Below are positions 26,584 through 37,622 of a DNA stretch of 64,000 nt, one piece after another; within the stretch, counting starts at the first letter, position 1; each line of letters begins with the position of its first letter. Source of the DNA: Actinoplanes lobatus. GTDB taxonomy: Bacteria > Actinomycetota > Actinomycetes > Mycobacteriales > Micromonosporaceae. The notes beneath the pieces were generated by a model, which did not search any database, was not told the origin of the DNA, and saw only the letters and a program-made list of their open reading frames with translations. The position numbers and the translations under genes were made by a program. The stretch lies in the NCBI RefSeq assembly GCF_014205215.1, contig NZ_JACHNC010000001.1:3725001-3789000 (forward strand), read 5' to 3'.

Positions 26584-28441
26584 CGTCGTCGGCGAGGTCG
26601 TCCAGGCCGTCGTCGCCGACCTCGTCCAGCAGGGCCGGATGCACCGGGGACGCCGAGGCGAGGCCCACCGCCGTACGGATCAGCGGCAGCACCGCCAGCG
26701 CATTGGCCCCCTCACCCAGGTCGAGGCCCACCTGGAGCACCGGGGTCAGCCCCAGCACGTCGGCGCCCTGCTTCACCAGCGCGAGCGTGCCCGCCTCCGG
26801 CAGCAGGCACCAGTGCCGGGTCTGGCTGGCCAGATCCCGTGCCACCAGCCCGGCCGCGATGCCCAGCGGACCGTCCAGCAGCACCGGGATCCGCCGGGCC
26901 GCCGCACCGAGCAGCACACCGGTGGCGACCGCCACGTCCAGGCCGCCGATCTGGCGCAGGATGTCGGTGGCCCCGCGCGGCTCCTGCCGGATCCGGTGCA
27001 GCGCGTCCCGGATCGCGGCGCAGCGCACCATCCACGCGGCGTCGTCGAAACGGCCGCCCGGCAGCAGCACCCGGGGCAGTGTCGCGACCGGCTCGGCCCC
27101 GGTCGTGGCGGCCAGCACCGCGGTCGCCGCCGCCTCCGTCCCGGCGCCGATCCCGGCCAGCAGGATCGCGTCCCGGCCCGCGTCGGCGGCACCGTCGGCC
27201 AGCTGCCAGCCGTCCCGCAGCGCGGCCTCGACCGCCTCCTCGCCGGCGGCCGGGCCGTCCTCCATGGCGCCGGTCTCCGCCGTGCGCAGCACCGCGATGT
27301 CGGCGCCGGCCTGCCCGGCCAGCCGGCCCAGCAGACCTGTTCCGGCCTCGGCCTCGGCGATCCGGCGCTCCACATCGGCGGCGTCCACCCCGGCGACCGC
27401 GCCACCGGTGTGCCGGCCCGCGATCACCACGACCCGTACGCCACCCCACGCCCGCGGGGTGACCGTGCTCTGCGTGGCCGCCGCGAATTCGACCGCCTCG
27501 CCGAGCGCGCCCAGCCCGCCGCCGGGCAGATCGATGTTGACCAGGCGGTCCCGTGCGTCGGGGCCGGAGTCGCTGCTGGGCAGCGGCAGGTCCATGCCGG
27601 GCTTGATCTCGGTGAGCCCGGACGCGACCAGCGGCAACGTCAAGGTGGACCCGCTCAGCGCGGCGGCGAGGTCCGGTGCCGGCTCGGCGGGCACGACCGG
27701 CTCGACCACGGTGGGCGGCTGCGCGGGCGCCGGCGGGGTCGCCGGAGTGGCCACGACCGGGACCCGGGCGGTCGCGGTGACCGGAGCCGTCGGCACGAAA
27801 TCGGCCGCGGGAGCAGTAGGAGCAGCGGGGGCCGCGGGAGCAGCGGGGGCCGCAGGAGCAGCGGGGGCAGCGGAAGGGGCCTGGGCCGGGGCCAGGGGGC
27901 CGTTGCGAAGCCAGGTCGGCTGACCGGCCACGACCAGCACCGCCCCGTCGCAGACCGAGGCCAGCGCCTGGTTGGTGGTGCCCAGCGCGTCCGCGAACGC
28001 CCGCCCCACCGGCGTCACCGGCACCAGCGACAACCCGACCTCCGGGCTGACCAGCACCACCCGCGCCACCGCGCCGCGTACCGCCTCGGCGAGCGCCGCC
28101 ACGTCGGCCTCGTCGTCCTTGGGCTGCCGGGCCGGGTCCAGGACCGCGGCCACCCAGCCGCCCAGGTCGTCGACGAGCAGTGTCTCGTCCGGACCGGCTT
28201 GCGCGATCAGCTCGGTGAGCCGGGCCGGGTCGCCGCCGGTCTCCTCGGTCGTCCAGGACTGCGGCCGCCGCAACTGATGAGCTTCGATGCGTGCGCGCCA
28301 CTCCGGATCGTCCTCACCGCCGACCGCGGTGGCCACGTACCGCACCGACGGCGCCGAGGCCACGAGGGATTCGGCGAACCCCGATTTACCGGAGCGGATC
28401 CCGCCGAGCACCAGAACCGTGTTCCACCGATCTTCGGACAT
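26513..28441 (-). CDS. CobU-CobT fusion (adenosylcobinamide kinase plus CobT-like domain)
   Basis: A 642-residue fusion. Residues about 1-185 are CobU (cobinamide kinase/guanylyltransferase): P-loop GGIRSGKS, the guanylylation histidine in RIEAHQLRRPQSW, and SPEVGLSLVPVTP. An Ala/Pro-rich repetitive linker follows (about 190-240). Residues about 290-600 are CobT-like (dimethylbenzimidazole phosphoribosyltransferase) with LGALGEAVEFAA, ILRQIGGLDVAVATG and GLDLGEGANALAVLPL, which keeps the catalytic Glu of LGEG. Other CobT motifs are altered: AGRHTGG where the family has A(A/G)DHGV, and GIGAGTEAA where it has GEMGIGNTT. An acidic tail ends the protein. It is coupled to cobS; together they cover nucleotide-loop assembly if the CobT half is active. 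Confidence 0.85.
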   Translation of the reverse strand: MSEDRWNTVLVLGGIRSGKSGFAESLVASAPSVRYVATAVGGEDDPEWRARIEAHQLRRPQSWTTEETGGDPARLTELIAQAGPDETLLVDDLGGWVAAVLDPARQPKDDEADVAALAEAVRGAVARVVLVSPEVGLSLVPVTPVGRAFADALGTTNQALASVCDGAVLVVAGQPTWLRNGPLAPAQAPSAAPAAPAAPAAPAAPAAPTAPAADFVPTAPVTATARVPVVATPATPPAPAQPPTVVEPVVPAEPAPDLAAALSGSTLTLPLVASGLTEIKPGMDLPLPSSDSGPDARDRLVNIDLPGGGLGALGEAVEFAAATQSTVTPRAWGGVRVVVIAGRHTGGAVAGVDAADVERRIAEAEAGTGLLGRLAGQAGADIAVLRTAETGAMEDGPAAGEEAVEAALRDGWQLADGAADAGRDAILLAGIGAGTEAAATAVLAATTGAEPVATLPRVLLPGGRFDDAAWMVRCAAIRDALHRIRQEPRGATDILRQIGGLDVAVATGVLLGAAARRIPVLLDGPLGIAAGLVARDLASQTRHWCLLPEAGTLALVKQGADVLGLTPVLQVGLDLGEGANALAVLPLIRTAVGLASASPVHPALLDEVGDDGLDDLADDDDDLSEFAEPEPHGPGPATVASA

Positions 28442-28593
28442 GCCCCGTACCTTAGCCCGTGCTCCGGAAGGGATGACCGGGCTGCGGCGTGGGCCCGGGT
28501 GGCGAAACACGGGCTGCGTCCGGAGCCTGGTGCCACGCCCGGACGCCGTAGGGTGGAGGCCCAGCGAGTCATGCGACGTGAGGGGGCGGCTCA

Positions 28594-28791
28594 ATGCCGT
28601 GGAGTTGGCGGTACGAGGACGTCGACGGTAAGCCGGTCGAGGGTCCGGCCGAGTCGTTCAGCAGCCAGGCGGACGCCGAGTCCTGGATCGGGCAGGAGTG
28701 GCGGGCCCTGCAATCGGCCGGGGTCAGCACGGTCACCCTGGTCGAGGACGACCGGGTCGACTATCAGATGAGCCTCCAGCCGGCGGAGTGA
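28594..28791 (+). CDS. Small hypothetical protein, 65 aa
   Basis: ATG 28594 follows GAGGGGGCGG. The product MPWSWRYEDVDGKPVEGPAE continues to a 65-residue acidic, soluble protein with a SQADAESWIGQEWRAL helix and a final beta-strand pair. I recognise it only as a conserved-looking actinobacterial small protein. It ends 1 nt before the GTG start of the site-2 protease homologue, so the pair is almost certainly one transcript. Confidence 0.7.
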   Translation: MPWSWRYEDVDGKPVEGPAESFSSQADAESWIGQEWRALQSAGVSTVTLVEDDRVDYQMSLQPAE

Positions 28792-28792
28792 C

Positions 28793-29617
28793 GTGACCTA
28801 CGAACCGGTGTACGCCCGTACACCGCGCAGCGCCTTCATACCGAGCCCGGTCTTCGTCGGCATCGTCGCGATCTTCGTGGTCAGCGGCGTGATGACCTGG
28901 ACCCGTTTCGGCAACGTCGGGGTCGACGTCTTCCTGTTCGTCCTCTCGGGCTGGCTGGTCTCGCTCTGCCTGCACGAGTACGCGCACGCGGTGACCGGCT
29001 ACTTCTCCGGTGACCTGAGCGTCGCCGACCGCGGCTACCTGAAACTGAACCCGCTGAAGTACACGCATCCGCTGCTGTCCATCGTGCTGCCGCTGGTCGT
29101 GGTGATTCTCGGCGGCATCGGCCTGCCCGGCGGCGCCGTCTGGATCGACCATCAGCACATCCGCAGCCGGGCCAAGGCGTCGTTGATCAGCGCGGCCGGC
29201 CCGCTCGTCAACGTGGCGCTCGGCCTCGTGGTGGCGGTGCCGTTCCTGGCCGGGCTGGCGCCGGAGCTGGCCCAGGACGTGACCGGCCGCTACACGGTGT
29301 CCGGCTCCGCCGAGCACCTGGAGTTCTGGGCCGCGCTGGCCCTGCTCGCCTTCCTCCAGGTGACCGCGAGCGTGCTGAACCTCCTGCCGGTGCCGGGCCT
29401 GGACGGGGGCAACATCATCGCCCCGTGGTTCAGCCCGGCCTACCAGCGGGCGTGGAACGTGGTCGCGCCCTGGGGCTTCCTCATCCTGTTCCTGCTGCTC
29501 TGGCAGACACAGGTCGGCGACTGGTTCTTCACCATGGTCAACTGGATCGCCGAGCTGATCAGCGTGCCCACATGGCTGTACGCGTACGGCTTCGAACTCC
29601 TGAGGTTCTGGAGTTAG
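28793..29617 (+). CDS. Site-2 protease (M50) family membrane peptidase
   Basis: An intramembrane zinc metalloprotease homologue, 274 residues. Helix 2 carries the zinc motif HEYAHAV (HExxH, about residues 61-65). The third metal ligand is expected in [14 protein letters not shown], which has the family's NxxPxPxxDGG form. About six membrane helices cover the rest. GTG 28793 sits directly behind the small 65-residue gene. Substrate is unknown; without PDZ or CBS domains it belongs to the compact, uncharacterised M50 subgroup. Its stop codon overlaps that of the convergent aldo/keto reductase gene. Confidence 0.88.
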   Translation: MTYEPVYARTPRSAFIPSPVFVGIVAIFVVSGVMTWTRFGNVGVDVFLFVLSGWLVSLCLHEYAHAVTGYFSGDLSVADRGYLKLNPLKYTHPLLSIVLPLVVVILGGIGLPGGAVWIDHQHIRSRAKASLISAAGPLVNVALGLVVAVPFLAGLAPELAQDVTGRYTVSGSAEHLEFWAALALLAFLQVTASVLNLLPVPGLDGGNIIAPWFSPAYQRAWNVVAPWGFLILFLLLWQTQVGDWFFTMVNWIAELISVPTWLYAYGFELLRFWS

Positions 29618-30612
29618 GGACGGTCGGCCGGGCTGGAGGTGAGCGACGGGTCGCGGGTCACGACCGGCTCCACGATCTCGTCGATCGCCTTCAGCAGGCC
29701 GTCCTCCAGTCGTACCCCGGACGCCTTGACGTTGTCCCGGACCTGCTCGGGCCGGGACGCGCCGATGATCGCCGCCGAGACGTCCGGGTTCTGGAGCACC
29801 CACGCCACCGCCAGCTGCGCCGTCGTCAGCCCGGCCTCCTCGGCGAGCGGCTTCAGCCGGGCCACCGCGTTCAGCACGTCGTCCTCCAGCCAGCGGGCGA
29901 TGAACCCGGCGCCGGACTTCTCGTCGGTGGCCCGCGACCCGGCCGGCGGCTGCTCCCCGGCCCGGTACTTCCCGGTCAGCACCCCCTGCGCCAGCGGCGA
30001 CCAGACGATCTGCCCGAGCCCCAGCTCCCGCGACGCCGGCACCACCTCGGCCTCGATCACCCGCCACAGCATCGAGTACTGCGGCTGGTTCGACACGAGA
30101 CGGATCCGCAGCTCGCGGGCGAGCGGTGCGGCGGCCCGGATCTGCTCGGCGGTCCACTCCGACACCCCGATGTAGTGCGCCTTGCCCTGGCGTACCACGT
30201 CGGCGAACGCCTCCATGGTCTCCTCGAGCGGCGTGTGGTGGTCGTACCGATGGGCCTGGTAGAGATCGACATGGTCGGTGCCGAGCCGGCGCAGTGAGCC
30301 GTCGATCGACTCCAGGATGTGCTTGCGGGAGAGGCCGCTGTCGTTCGGGCCCGGCCCGGTCCGCCAGAACACCTTCGTGAAGATCTCCAGACCCTCCCGG
30401 CGCTCACCCTTCAGCGCCCGGCCCAGCACCTCCTCGGCCCGGGTCCCGGCGTAGACGTCCGCGGTGTCGAACGTGGTGATGCCGCAGTCGAGGGCCGCCC
30501 GCACGCACGCGGTGGCGGCCTCCTCCTCGACCTGTGAGCCGTGGGTGATCCAGTTGCCGTAGGCGATTTCGCTGACCCGCAGGCCGGAACGGCCGAGATG
30601 ACGGAATTCCAT
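29614..30612 (-). CDS. Aldo/keto reductase
   Basis: A 332-residue TIM-barrel NADPH-dependent oxidoreductase. [21 protein letters not shown] is the typical start. Catalytic residues are visible as DTADVYAG (Asp, Tyr), the Lys in IFTKVFW and the His in LYQAHRYD. The C-terminal [16 protein letters not shown] binds the cofactor phosphate in this family. It resembles the Kv-beta-type/YghZ group. ATG 30612 is preceded by GGGGG. Substrate is unknown. It follows the giant WG-repeat gene by 16 nt on the same strand. Confidence 0.9.
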   Translation of the reverse strand: MEFRHLGRSGLRVSEIAYGNWITHGSQVEEEAATACVRAALDCGITTFDTADVYAGTRAEEVLGRALKGERREGLEIFTKVFWRTGPGPNDSGLSRKHILESIDGSLRRLGTDHVDLYQAHRYDHHTPLEETMEAFADVVRQGKAHYIGVSEWTAEQIRAAAPLARELRIRLVSNQPQYSMLWRVIEAEVVPASRELGLGQIVWSPLAQGVLTGKYRAGEQPPAGSRATDEKSGAGFIARWLEDDVLNAVARLKPLAEEAGLTTAQLAVAWVLQNPDVSAAIIGASRPEQVRDNVKASGVRLEDGLLKAIDEIVEPVVTRDPSLTSSPADRP

Positions 30613-30628
30613 CCCCCGACCGTATCTC

Positions 30629-33600
30629 CTACAACACCGGACGGGTTTCGTCCGGCAGCAGATCGACCACCGGCGCCGGGTCGCGATGGGCCATGTCGAC
30701 CAGCGGCTCACCCTCCCGGTCCAGCGCACCCCACAGCCCCGCCGCGTTGCGCACCAGGAACGCCGACGGGTGGATCACCACGGCCGCATGCACCGCCGCC
30801 ACCACCAGCTGCCCGGTCCGGTCGAGCACCCCGAACCGCTCGCCGGCGTCCACCACGGCCAGGCCCTCGTCGGTGAACCCGTCCACCGGCCCGCCCACGT
30901 GCAGCACCGTCGCGAACCGCCGGAACCGCGGCCGCACCGCGATCCGCCCGTGCCGGTCCACCGCGCCCCACAGGCCGCCCTGCCGGACCACCGCCAGCCC
31001 ACGCCGGAACGGCCGCGCGTCCTCGAACCCGGCCGGCGCCACGACCAGCCGGTTCTGCCGGTCGATCGTGAACCAGCCGGTCGCGTCGCCACGGGTCACC
31101 CAGGCCAGGCCCTCGGCGAACCGGCCGGCCGCCAGATAGCCGTGCGCGGCCGGGATCACCAGCTCACCGCTGGAGTCGATCAGCTCCCAGGCGTGCGAGT
31201 CGGGACGGCGTACCCAGGCGACACCCTCGGCGAACGGCTGCGCCTCGGCGTACCGGGGTTCCACGGCGGCCGCGTAACCCCACCGCCCGGCCCCGTCGTC
31301 GAGCAGCGGCATCGGCGCCTCCGGCAGACCCAGAAGCTCGTCCCGGGTACGCGGGTAGGGGCCCCACCCGTCCCCGGTCCGCCGGGTGATCGCGTCCAAG
31401 GCCAGCTCGATCCGCTCCACCAGCTCCGGATCCTCACCCCGGCGCACGTCCAGCGCCCGCTCGAAGTGGTTCACCGCCTCCAGATAACGGCCCTGCTCGA
31501 ACGCCGACCGCCCGGCCAGCTCACTGATCTCCGCCCGGGTCCGCGCCGGCAACTCCGGCGAATCGGCCTGCGCGAACAGCCGGTCCGCCTCGTCGAACTC
31601 GCCCCGCCACTGCAACACGTGCGCCAGCCGCGCCTGCGCGATCGACACCGGCCGCAGCTCCCCGCTGGCCTCCGCGTGCCGCACAGCCTCCCGCCCGTCG
31701 GCGAGAGCGTCGTCCAGCTCACCGAGCACCCGCGACACCACGGCACGCAGCCCGAGCAGCCCGGCGCGCACGTTGTCCCGCTCCGCGTACTCCAGCCGGT
31801 CGGCCAACCGGTCCGCCAGATCCCACAGCCGGTCCTGCTCGTCCACCTGCTCCCGCAGCGTCCGCGGATCGAACTCCCACGTGTACGACGCCAGGATCTG
31901 CTCCGGATCGGCCCGCCGCCGGTCAGCCGGGGCATGCTGGTCACGCCGCTGCCGTACCGGCTCGGTCCGGGCCTCCGGCCGCGCTTCCCGCGACCGTCCG
32001 GCCACTCCGGCAACTGCCGCGCCGCCGGCTTCCCCTTCCGCCGACGTCACCCCATTCAGCTGTACGTCCGGAGCACCCGAATCCCGCTCGCCCCGCCCGG
32101 CCTCGGCCCCGCCATCGACCGCGGCGTCGCCCTCAGCCTCGGCCGGAGCCGTCTCCCGCTCATCCGGGGCGTCCTCGGCATCGTCGGGAGTCCCGCCCTC
32201 GGCCGTGCTCCCCGTCTCCGAGGAGGGTTCGGCCTCATCCGCGTCGCCGGTCTCCGCCTCGGCTTCCTCCGCCTCGGGTTCCGCCTCGGGCTCCGCCTCG
32301 GGTTCCGTCTCGGGGGAGGGCCCGGTCTCATCGGCCTCCGCGTTGTCACCGGTCGCGGCTTCGGCCGGAGAGACGACGTCGGAAGTGGCCTCCGCCGCGG
32401 AGGCCGAGTCCTCCGGCGCTTCACCGTCGGATGTCGAGCCTGCCCCGGTGATGACGTCCGGCCCGCTCTCTTCCACCCCGGAGGGATCGCTGACGGCGCC
32501 GTCGGTCTCCAGCACGACGGGCTCGCCGGCCGGTGCGGTGCTGTCCACAGCCGGGACGGACTCGGTCGACTGCCCCACCGGTGCGTCGTCGCCGGTCGAT
32601 GGCCCCGCACCCGTATCGCCGATCCCGTCAGTGGCCCCCGCGGTCGTGCGGGGCTCTTCCGTGGACTCGTGGGTGGTCGCCGGGGTCCGGCCGGACTCCT
32701 TAGTGAGTTCGTCAGTGCCTCCCGCGAGCAGATAGGAGACCACCGGGACGGGAACCTCAGAGGACGCGGCCTGCTCGGACTCGCTGCTCGAACCCTCGGT
32801 ATCGGGCGCGGATCCCTGCGCGCCGTGCACCGCCTCCGAGGCGTCCGCCGCGGTCTCCGTGGAGCTCTCCTCTACGTCACCGTGAGAATCGGCGCTCCCA
32901 TCGACCCGACCGGGTTCGTCGGCCCGACCGGGTTCGTCAACCCGAGCGGATTCGTCGGCCCGAGCGGGCTCGTCGGCCTGAGCGGGCTCGTCGGCCTGAG
33001 CGGACTCGTCAACCCGAGCGGTCCTGTCGGTTTGAGCGGGCATACCCGCCGCGGAGGGCTCCTCCGTATCGGCGGAACTCTCCACATGGGCATGCTCGCC
33101 CGAGCTGTCAGCCTCGGCGACGACTTCCGAGTCGGCGGAGACGTCAGCCTCTGCCGATTCGCCCACGTCGGTGAGGTAATCGGCGTAGAGCCGCTTCGGC
33201 GGGCCGGTGGCGTCGGGCGTCGGGTCGTCGACGTCGCCCAGCGGTTCGTCGTCCCCGGCCGGGATGCCCTCCGCTTCGGCGGACGTGGTCTCCGCTTCGG
33301 AGCCGGCCTCGTCCGGTTCCGTGTCGTCGTCGAGTTCACCAGGCGCGAACCAACCCAGCGGCTGAGGGGTGTCGGGAACCTCTTCCTCGACCACAACGGC
33401 GGGTTCAGCCTCAGGAACCGGCGTCGTAGCCCCGAGCCCGCTCATCGACAGCAGCCAGCCGAGACCGTGCGTCTCCGGCTCCCCGGTCGACGGCTCGCCC
33501 ACGCCAGGCCCACCGGTCACCGGAGCAGCCGTGCCCGGCCCGCCGGTCGACGGCTCGGCCGCGAACGGCACGCCGGTCGACGGCGCGGCAGCTGGATCGG

Positions 33601-35824
33601 TGGCGAACGGCACGCCGGTCACCGGCTGGACCGCCGAGTCTGTTGCGAACGGCCGGGCCGTCGGCGCTTCCGCGGGCCGGTCGACGTCCTCGACCGGTGC
33701 GGCCGCGGCGTGGCGCGGGTCGGCGCCCACGCTGTGACGGCCGGCGGGGGACCGGGTCTCGTCCCCGCCGTGCCGGGGACCGGCGACAGCGGTGTGCTCG
33801 TCCGGCTTCGGTGCCGTGAACGGGGCCAGCGTCCGGGGGGCGATTGCCTGGGTGCGCTCCGCGCCCGGCCCGGATCCTCCGGCCCCGGTTCGCCGCAGGT
33901 CGAACGGCCGGGTCGGGTCCTCGGGACTCGACCCGGGACCGTGGTCGACGGCTCCGGTGGGCGTCTGGCCCGAACGCCGCGGGTCGAGCGGCCGGGTCGG
34001 GTCCTGACCCTGGTGTCCGTCTTCCCAGCCCGCCGGGAACGACACACCCGGTGCGGCACCGGCGACCGGCACCTCGTGACCCGGGGACGCCTGGATCGGC
34101 GCGCCCGGTCGGAACGCCGCCGGTCCGGAGACCGGTGCGACGCCACCCGGCGCGGTGGGCGATCCAGGGGCGGTGGGTGATCCCAGCGCGGTCGGCGATC
34201 CGGGGACGGCGGGTGATCCGGGCGTGGTGGGTGATCCGGGGACGGCGGGCGTGGCCGGTGCGGCGTGGCCGGGCATTCCGGTGTGGGCGTCCGGACCGGA
34301 CGGTGCTGCCGGCCCGGAGACTGGAACGATCCCGCCGGGCACCGACAGGCCGGGCGTCTGGCCCGGGACCGCCGGATAGACGGCGGCCGGAGGCACGGCG
34401 GCCTGCGGGGTGACCCGGGTCGGCTGAGGAGCCGGGCGCGACGGAGCCGGCGAGTTCCGCTCCTGCGGCGCCGGGCGGAGGTCGAACGGCGCGTCCGGGG
34501 TGCGGCCCGGACGGGGCGAACGGCGCTCGTCGGCGTACGCCGGGAACGTCTCGGAGGGCACCGGGCGAGCGGCACCGTAGGACGGACCGGCCGGGGAGAC
34601 CGGCCCACCGGGACGTCCGGGCTGACCAGTCTGCTCGAACTGCCCAGGACCACCCGGGCCGGACACCGCCGGACCGCCTTGGCCACCAGAGTGCGGACCG
34701 CCCTGCTCCGCACCACGACCGGCCGGAACGGGTCCGCCGTGACCTGGAGGGACAGGGCCGCCGTGGCTGGACGGAACGGGCCCGCCGTGGCCAGGGACAG
34801 CCGGGCGCCCCTGGGAGCCGGGGCCGCCTGCGGAAGCGGGCCGCCCCTGCGGAAGTGGGCCGCCCGAGGAGGAAGGGCCGGCAAACGAATTCGGGCCGCC
34901 GTGTGGCACAGCGCCACCCGGGGACGCGGAACCGCGCGAACCGGGCCCGCCGTGTTGGCCGGGATTACCGGGCTGGCCGGGGCCGCCGGGCGGAACGGGT
35001 CCGCCGTGCTGGGCCGGAACGTTGTGGGCACCCTGCGGCGGCTGGCCGGGGCTGAAGGAGGCGCGCCCGGATGCGGCCGGTGACACCGGCCGGTTGCCGT
35101 AACCACCGGGCTGTTGCGGACCGCGGCCCCATCCGCTGCCGCCGGGTGCGTCGGGCGGCGCAGGATGCTGAGGACCGTGGGCAGCCGGAGTCCGTCCGGC
35201 CCGGCCGGGGGAGACCGGCGCGGCCGGCATCGGATGCCCAGGATTGACCGGGACAGGGGGCCGGCCGGGCGTGCCGGAATGGCCCGGGCCGCCGGGAGCG
35301 CCAGGGCCGCCGGCAGAGCGAGGGCCGCCAGGGCCACCGTGAGCGCCGGGGCCGCCAGGGCCGCTGGGTGCGCCGGGGGCGCCGGAAGGGGCCGGGCCGG
35401 AGCCGGCCGCACGGCCGTACACCGGCGCCGCCCCGCGCCGCTGGTCGGGGCCGCCCGGGGCGGCGGGACCGCGTCCCTGGTCGACGCGGTCGTGCATGTG
35501 GATGGGCCGGTTCCAGGAGGGCTCGTCGCGCGGGGCCGCGGGTGCGGGCGGGCGCTGGTCCTCGTACCGGAACTGGTTTTGATCGTCGGGTCGTGGGGTG
35601 ACCGACGCGCGGCCCCGGCCCGCACCGCTGACCGGCGCCGAGCTGGCCGGACCGGAACCGCCGCGGGACGCCTCGTAGACGGGCGTGTGCACGGCCTTGC
35701 GGCGGCCCGGGTCGCCGGGGTAGCGCTGGCCGGGCAGGGGTTCCCACTCCCAGGTGATCTCGTAGACCCAGGCGGGTTCGTCATCCCAGCCGTCGGCGCT
35801 CGGCCGGGAGCTCCAGCCGTTCAT
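30629..35824 (-). CDS. Giant low-complexity protein with C-terminal WG repeats
   Basis: About 1,731 residues. Residues 1-50 form a short ordered head ([20 protein letters not shown]). Residues about 50-730 are Pro/Gly-rich and disordered, with degenerate repeats such as TAPGSP. Residues about 800-1290 are Glu/Asp/Ser/Ala/Thr-rich and strongly acidic, including a six-residue repeat around ADEPAQ. Residues about 1320-1460 are TPR-like helices ([20 protein letters not shown]). Residues about 1485-1731 are WG repeats ([38 protein letters not shown]). No signal peptide or membrane helix is seen. The exact start is uncertain: ATG 35824 lacks a clear ribosome site. Role unknown; WG repeats are thought to bind ligands. 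Confidence 0.75.
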   Translation of the reverse strand: MNGWSSRPSADGWDDEPAWVYEITWEWEPLPGQRYPGDPGRRKAVHTPVYEASRGGSGPASSAPVSGAGRGRASVTPRPDDQNQFRYEDQRPPAPAAPRDEPSWNRPIHMHDRVDQGRGPAAPGGPDQRRGAAPVYGRAAGSGPAPSGAPGAPSGPGGPGAHGGPGGPRSAGGPGAPGGPGHSGTPGRPPVPVNPGHPMPAAPVSPGRAGRTPAAHGPQHPAPPDAPGGSGWGRGPQQPGGYGNRPVSPAASGRASFSPGQPPQGAHNVPAQHGGPVPPGGPGQPGNPGQHGGPGSRGSASPGGAVPHGGPNSFAGPSSSGGPLPQGRPASAGGPGSQGRPAVPGHGGPVPSSHGGPVPPGHGGPVPAGRGAEQGGPHSGGQGGPAVSGPGGPGQFEQTGQPGRPGGPVSPAGPSYGAARPVPSETFPAYADERRSPRPGRTPDAPFDLRPAPQERNSPAPSRPAPQPTRVTPQAAVPPAAVYPAVPGQTPGLSVPGGIVPVSGPAAPSGPDAHTGMPGHAAPATPAVPGSPTTPGSPAVPGSPTALGSPTAPGSPTAPGGVAPVSGPAAFRPGAPIQASPGHEVPVAGAAPGVSFPAGWEDGHQGQDPTRPLDPRRSGQTPTGAVDHGPGSSPEDPTRPFDLRRTGAGGSGPGAERTQAIAPRTLAPFTAPKPDEHTAVAGPRHGGDETRSPAGRHSVGADPRHAAAAPVEDVDRPAEAPTARPFATDSAVQPVTGVPFATDPAAAPSTGVPFAAEPSTGGPGTAAPVTGGPGVGEPSTGEPETHGLGWLLSMSGLGATTPVPEAEPAVVVEEEVPDTPQPLGWFAPGELDDDTEPDEAGSEAETTSAEAEGIPAGDDEPLGDVDDPTPDATGPPKRLYADYLTDVGESAEADVSADSEVVAEADSSGEHAHVESSADTEEPSAAGMPAQTDRTARVDESAQADEPAQADEPARADESARVDEPGRADEPGRVDGSADSHGDVEESSTETAADASEAVHGAQGSAPDTEGSSSESEQAASSEVPVPVVSYLLAGGTDELTKESGRTPATTHESTEEPRTTAGATDGIGDTGAGPSTGDDAPVGQSTESVPAVDSTAPAGEPVVLETDGAVSDPSGVEESGPDVITGAGSTSDGEAPEDSASAAEATSDVVSPAEAATGDNAEADETGPSPETEPEAEPEAEPEAEEAEAETGDADEAEPSSETGSTAEGGTPDDAEDAPDERETAPAEAEGDAAVDGGAEAGRGERDSGAPDVQLNGVTSAEGEAGGAAVAGVAGRSREARPEARTEPVRQRRDQHAPADRRRADPEQILASYTWEFDPRTLREQVDEQDRLWDLADRLADRLEYAERDNVRAGLLGLRAVVSRVLGELDDALADGREAVRHAEASGELRPVSIAQARLAHVLQWRGEFDEADRLFAQADSPELPARTRAEISELAGRSAFEQGRYLEAVNHFERALDVRRGEDPELVERIELALDAITRRTGDGWGPYPRTRDELLGLPEAPMPLLDDGAGRWGYAAAVEPRYAEAQPFAEGVAWVRRPDSHAWELIDSSGELVIPAAHGYLAAGRFAEGLAWVTRGDATGWFTIDRQNRLVVAPAGFEDARPFRRGLAVVRQGGLWGAVDRHGRIAVRPRFRRFATVLHVGGPVDGFTDEGLAVVDAGERFGVLDRTGQLVVAAVHAAVVIHPSAFLVRNAAGLWGALDREGEPLVDMAHRDPAPVVDLLPDETRPVL

Positions 35825-35968
35825 CGGGCGCCCAGCGGGTGACCCGTCGAATGGCAACGCTCCGTCACGGCGAACTCCACCTGTCAAGAAAATGGGCCGC
35901 GTCCGGCCGGGGACCTGCGTAGAGTCACCCGGCTCCGTTGCGGGGGGTTTCGAAAGGAGATTAACGGC

Positions 35969-36829
35969 GTGGACCAGCGAGACGCCAGCGTGCCGACGAT
36001 CTCTCGAATAGGTCCGTTCCGCGCCTCCATTGCTACTTTCGGTGCGCTGATCGGGTCGGGTTTCCGGCGGTACGCGACCTACCGGCAAGCCACCATAGCC
36101 GGAACGTTCACGAACATAGTGTTCGGCTTCCTCCGCTGTTACGTACTGCTCGCGGTGGCCGCGAACGCCGCCGGGCAGCGTCCGGCCGGGTACACCGCCG
36201 AGCAGCTCGCCACGTATGTCTGGGTGGGCCAGGGTTTACTCGCTGTCATCGGCCTCTGGGGCTGGACGGAGTTGGCCGACCGGATCCGCAGCGGTGACAT
36301 CGCGGCCGACCTGTTACGTCCGGTGCCCCCGCTGGCCGGGTTTCTCGCCGTCGACCTGGGCCGGGCGCTGCACGGCATGCTCACCAGGTTCGTTCCGCCG
36401 CTGCTCGCGGGGGCGGTCTTCTTCCCGCTGCACACGCCGACCCGGTGGCAGACGGTGCCGCTTTTCACCGTTTCGGTGGCGCTGGCCGTGGTGATCTGTT
36501 TCGGCTGCCGGTTCGTGGTGAACGCGACGGCGTACTGGCTGCAGGACGCCCGCGGGCCGATCACCCTGTGGACGTTGAGCGCCGGGGTGCTCGGCGGGCT
36601 CTACTTCCCGTTGCGGCTGCTGCCGGCGGAGTTGACGGTGGCGCTGTGGGTGGCGACGCCGCTGCCCAGCCTGTTGCAGACGCCGCTCGACGTGATCGCC
36701 GAGCGGGACGGCCCGGCGTTGCAGGCCGGGCTGGTGGCGTTGCAGGTGGTGTGGGCGGTGCTGATCCTGGCGCTGGGCGCGCTGGTGCAGCGGCGGGCCG
36801 AACGGCGGCTGGTGGTGCAGGGTGGGTGA
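35969..36829 (+). CDS. ABC transporter permease (ABC-2 type), subunit 1
   Basis: A 286-residue membrane protein with six hydrophobic helices and the layout of ABC-2 exporter permeases of the DUF990-like group. FRRYATYRQATIAGTFTNIV starts helix 1 and PLRLLPAELTVALWVATPLP precedes the last helices. GTG 35969 has AAAGGAG 11 bases upstream. It is the first of three overlapping genes (permease, permease, ATPase). Substrate is unknown. Confidence 0.82.
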   Translation: MDQRDASVPTISRIGPFRASIATFGALIGSGFRRYATYRQATIAGTFTNIVFGFLRCYVLLAVAANAAGQRPAGYTAEQLATYVWVGQGLLAVIGLWGWTELADRIRSGDIAADLLRPVPPLAGFLAVDLGRALHGMLTRFVPPLLAGAVFFPLHTPTRWQTVPLFTVSVALAVVICFGCRFVVNATAYWLQDARGPITLWTLSAGVLGGLYFPLRLLPAELTVALWVATPLPSLLQTPLDVIAERDGPALQAGLVALQVVWAVLILALGALVQRRAERRLVVQGG

Positions 36830-37622
36830 GCTGCGCGCCTATGCCGCGCTCGGGGCGGCGCAGGTACGGTCGGCGACCACGTACCGTACGTCGTTCCTGA
36901 TCGAGTTGTTCGGCAACATGGGCGCCACGGTCTTCGATGTGATCACCGTGCTGGTGCTGTTCCGGGTCACTCCGGCGCTCGGCGGGTTCTCGCTGGCCGA
37001 GGCGATGTTGATCACCGGTTTGAGCACGGCCGGGTTCACGCTGGCCGATTTCGCGGTGGGGAACGTGGACCGCCTCAAATCGATGGTGCGGGCCGGGACG
37101 CTGGACGCCGTGCTGGTCCGGCCGCTGGGTGCGCTGCCGCAGCTGCTGCTGATGGATCTGCCGATCCGCAAGGCGCTGCGGGTGGTGTTCGGGTTCACGG
37201 TGCTGGTCCTGGCGGTCGCCGCCAACGACATCGACTGGACGCCGGCCCGGGTGCTGCTGCTCGTGGTGGCCCCGGTCGCGGCGGCGGTCTTCTTCGGGTC
37301 GATCTTCGTGTCGAGCGCGAGCCTGGCGTTCTGGTGGGTGGATTCGGGCGAGGTGGGCGCGGCTTTCACCTACGGCGGGCGGGACTTCACCTCGTACCCG
37401 ATGTCGGTCTACGGCGGTTGGTTCCGCGGCCTCTTCGCGTACGCCCTGGGGTTCGCCTTCGTGGCCTATCAGCCGGCGCTGGTGTTACTCGGCGTGCCCG
37501 ATCCGCTCGGTCTGCCGGCCTGGTCCGGCTTTCTCTCCCCGGTGGTCGCGCTCGCCGCGGCGGCTTTCGCCGCCGGCGTCTGGCGCGCCGGGATCCGTCA
37601 CTACCGGAGCACAGGTTCATGA
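36822..37622 (+). CDS. ABC transporter permease (ABC-2 type), subunit 2
   Basis: A 266-residue second permease, six hydrophobic helices, related in layout to the first. It overlaps the first permease by 8 nt (GTG 36822 inside its end) and the ATPase by 4 nt. Segments TSYPMSVYGGWFRGLFAYAL and AFWWVDSGEVGAAFTYGGRD match the DUF990 type of ABC-2 permease as I know it. The overlap pattern shows the three subunits are made together. Confidence 0.82.
   Translation: MGELRAYAALGAAQVRSATTYRTSFLIELFGNMGATVFDVITVLVLFRVTPALGGFSLAEAMLITGLSTAGFTLADFAVGNVDRLKSMVRAGTLDAVLVRPLGALPQLLLMDLPIRKALRVVFGFTVLVLAVAANDIDWTPARVLLLVVAPVAAAVFFGSIFVSSASLAFWWVDSGEVGAAFTYGGRDFTSYPMSVYGGWFRGLFAYALGFAFVAYQPALVLLGVPDPLGLPAWSGFLSPVVALAAAAFAAGVWRAGIRHYRSTGS

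Noticed and set aside
30686..34180. 1,164-residue frame antisense to the WG-repeat gene
   Set aside because: Composition is Arg/Gly/Pro-rich throughout, no domain is recognisable, and the opposite strand has TPR and WG repeats in a consistent frame.
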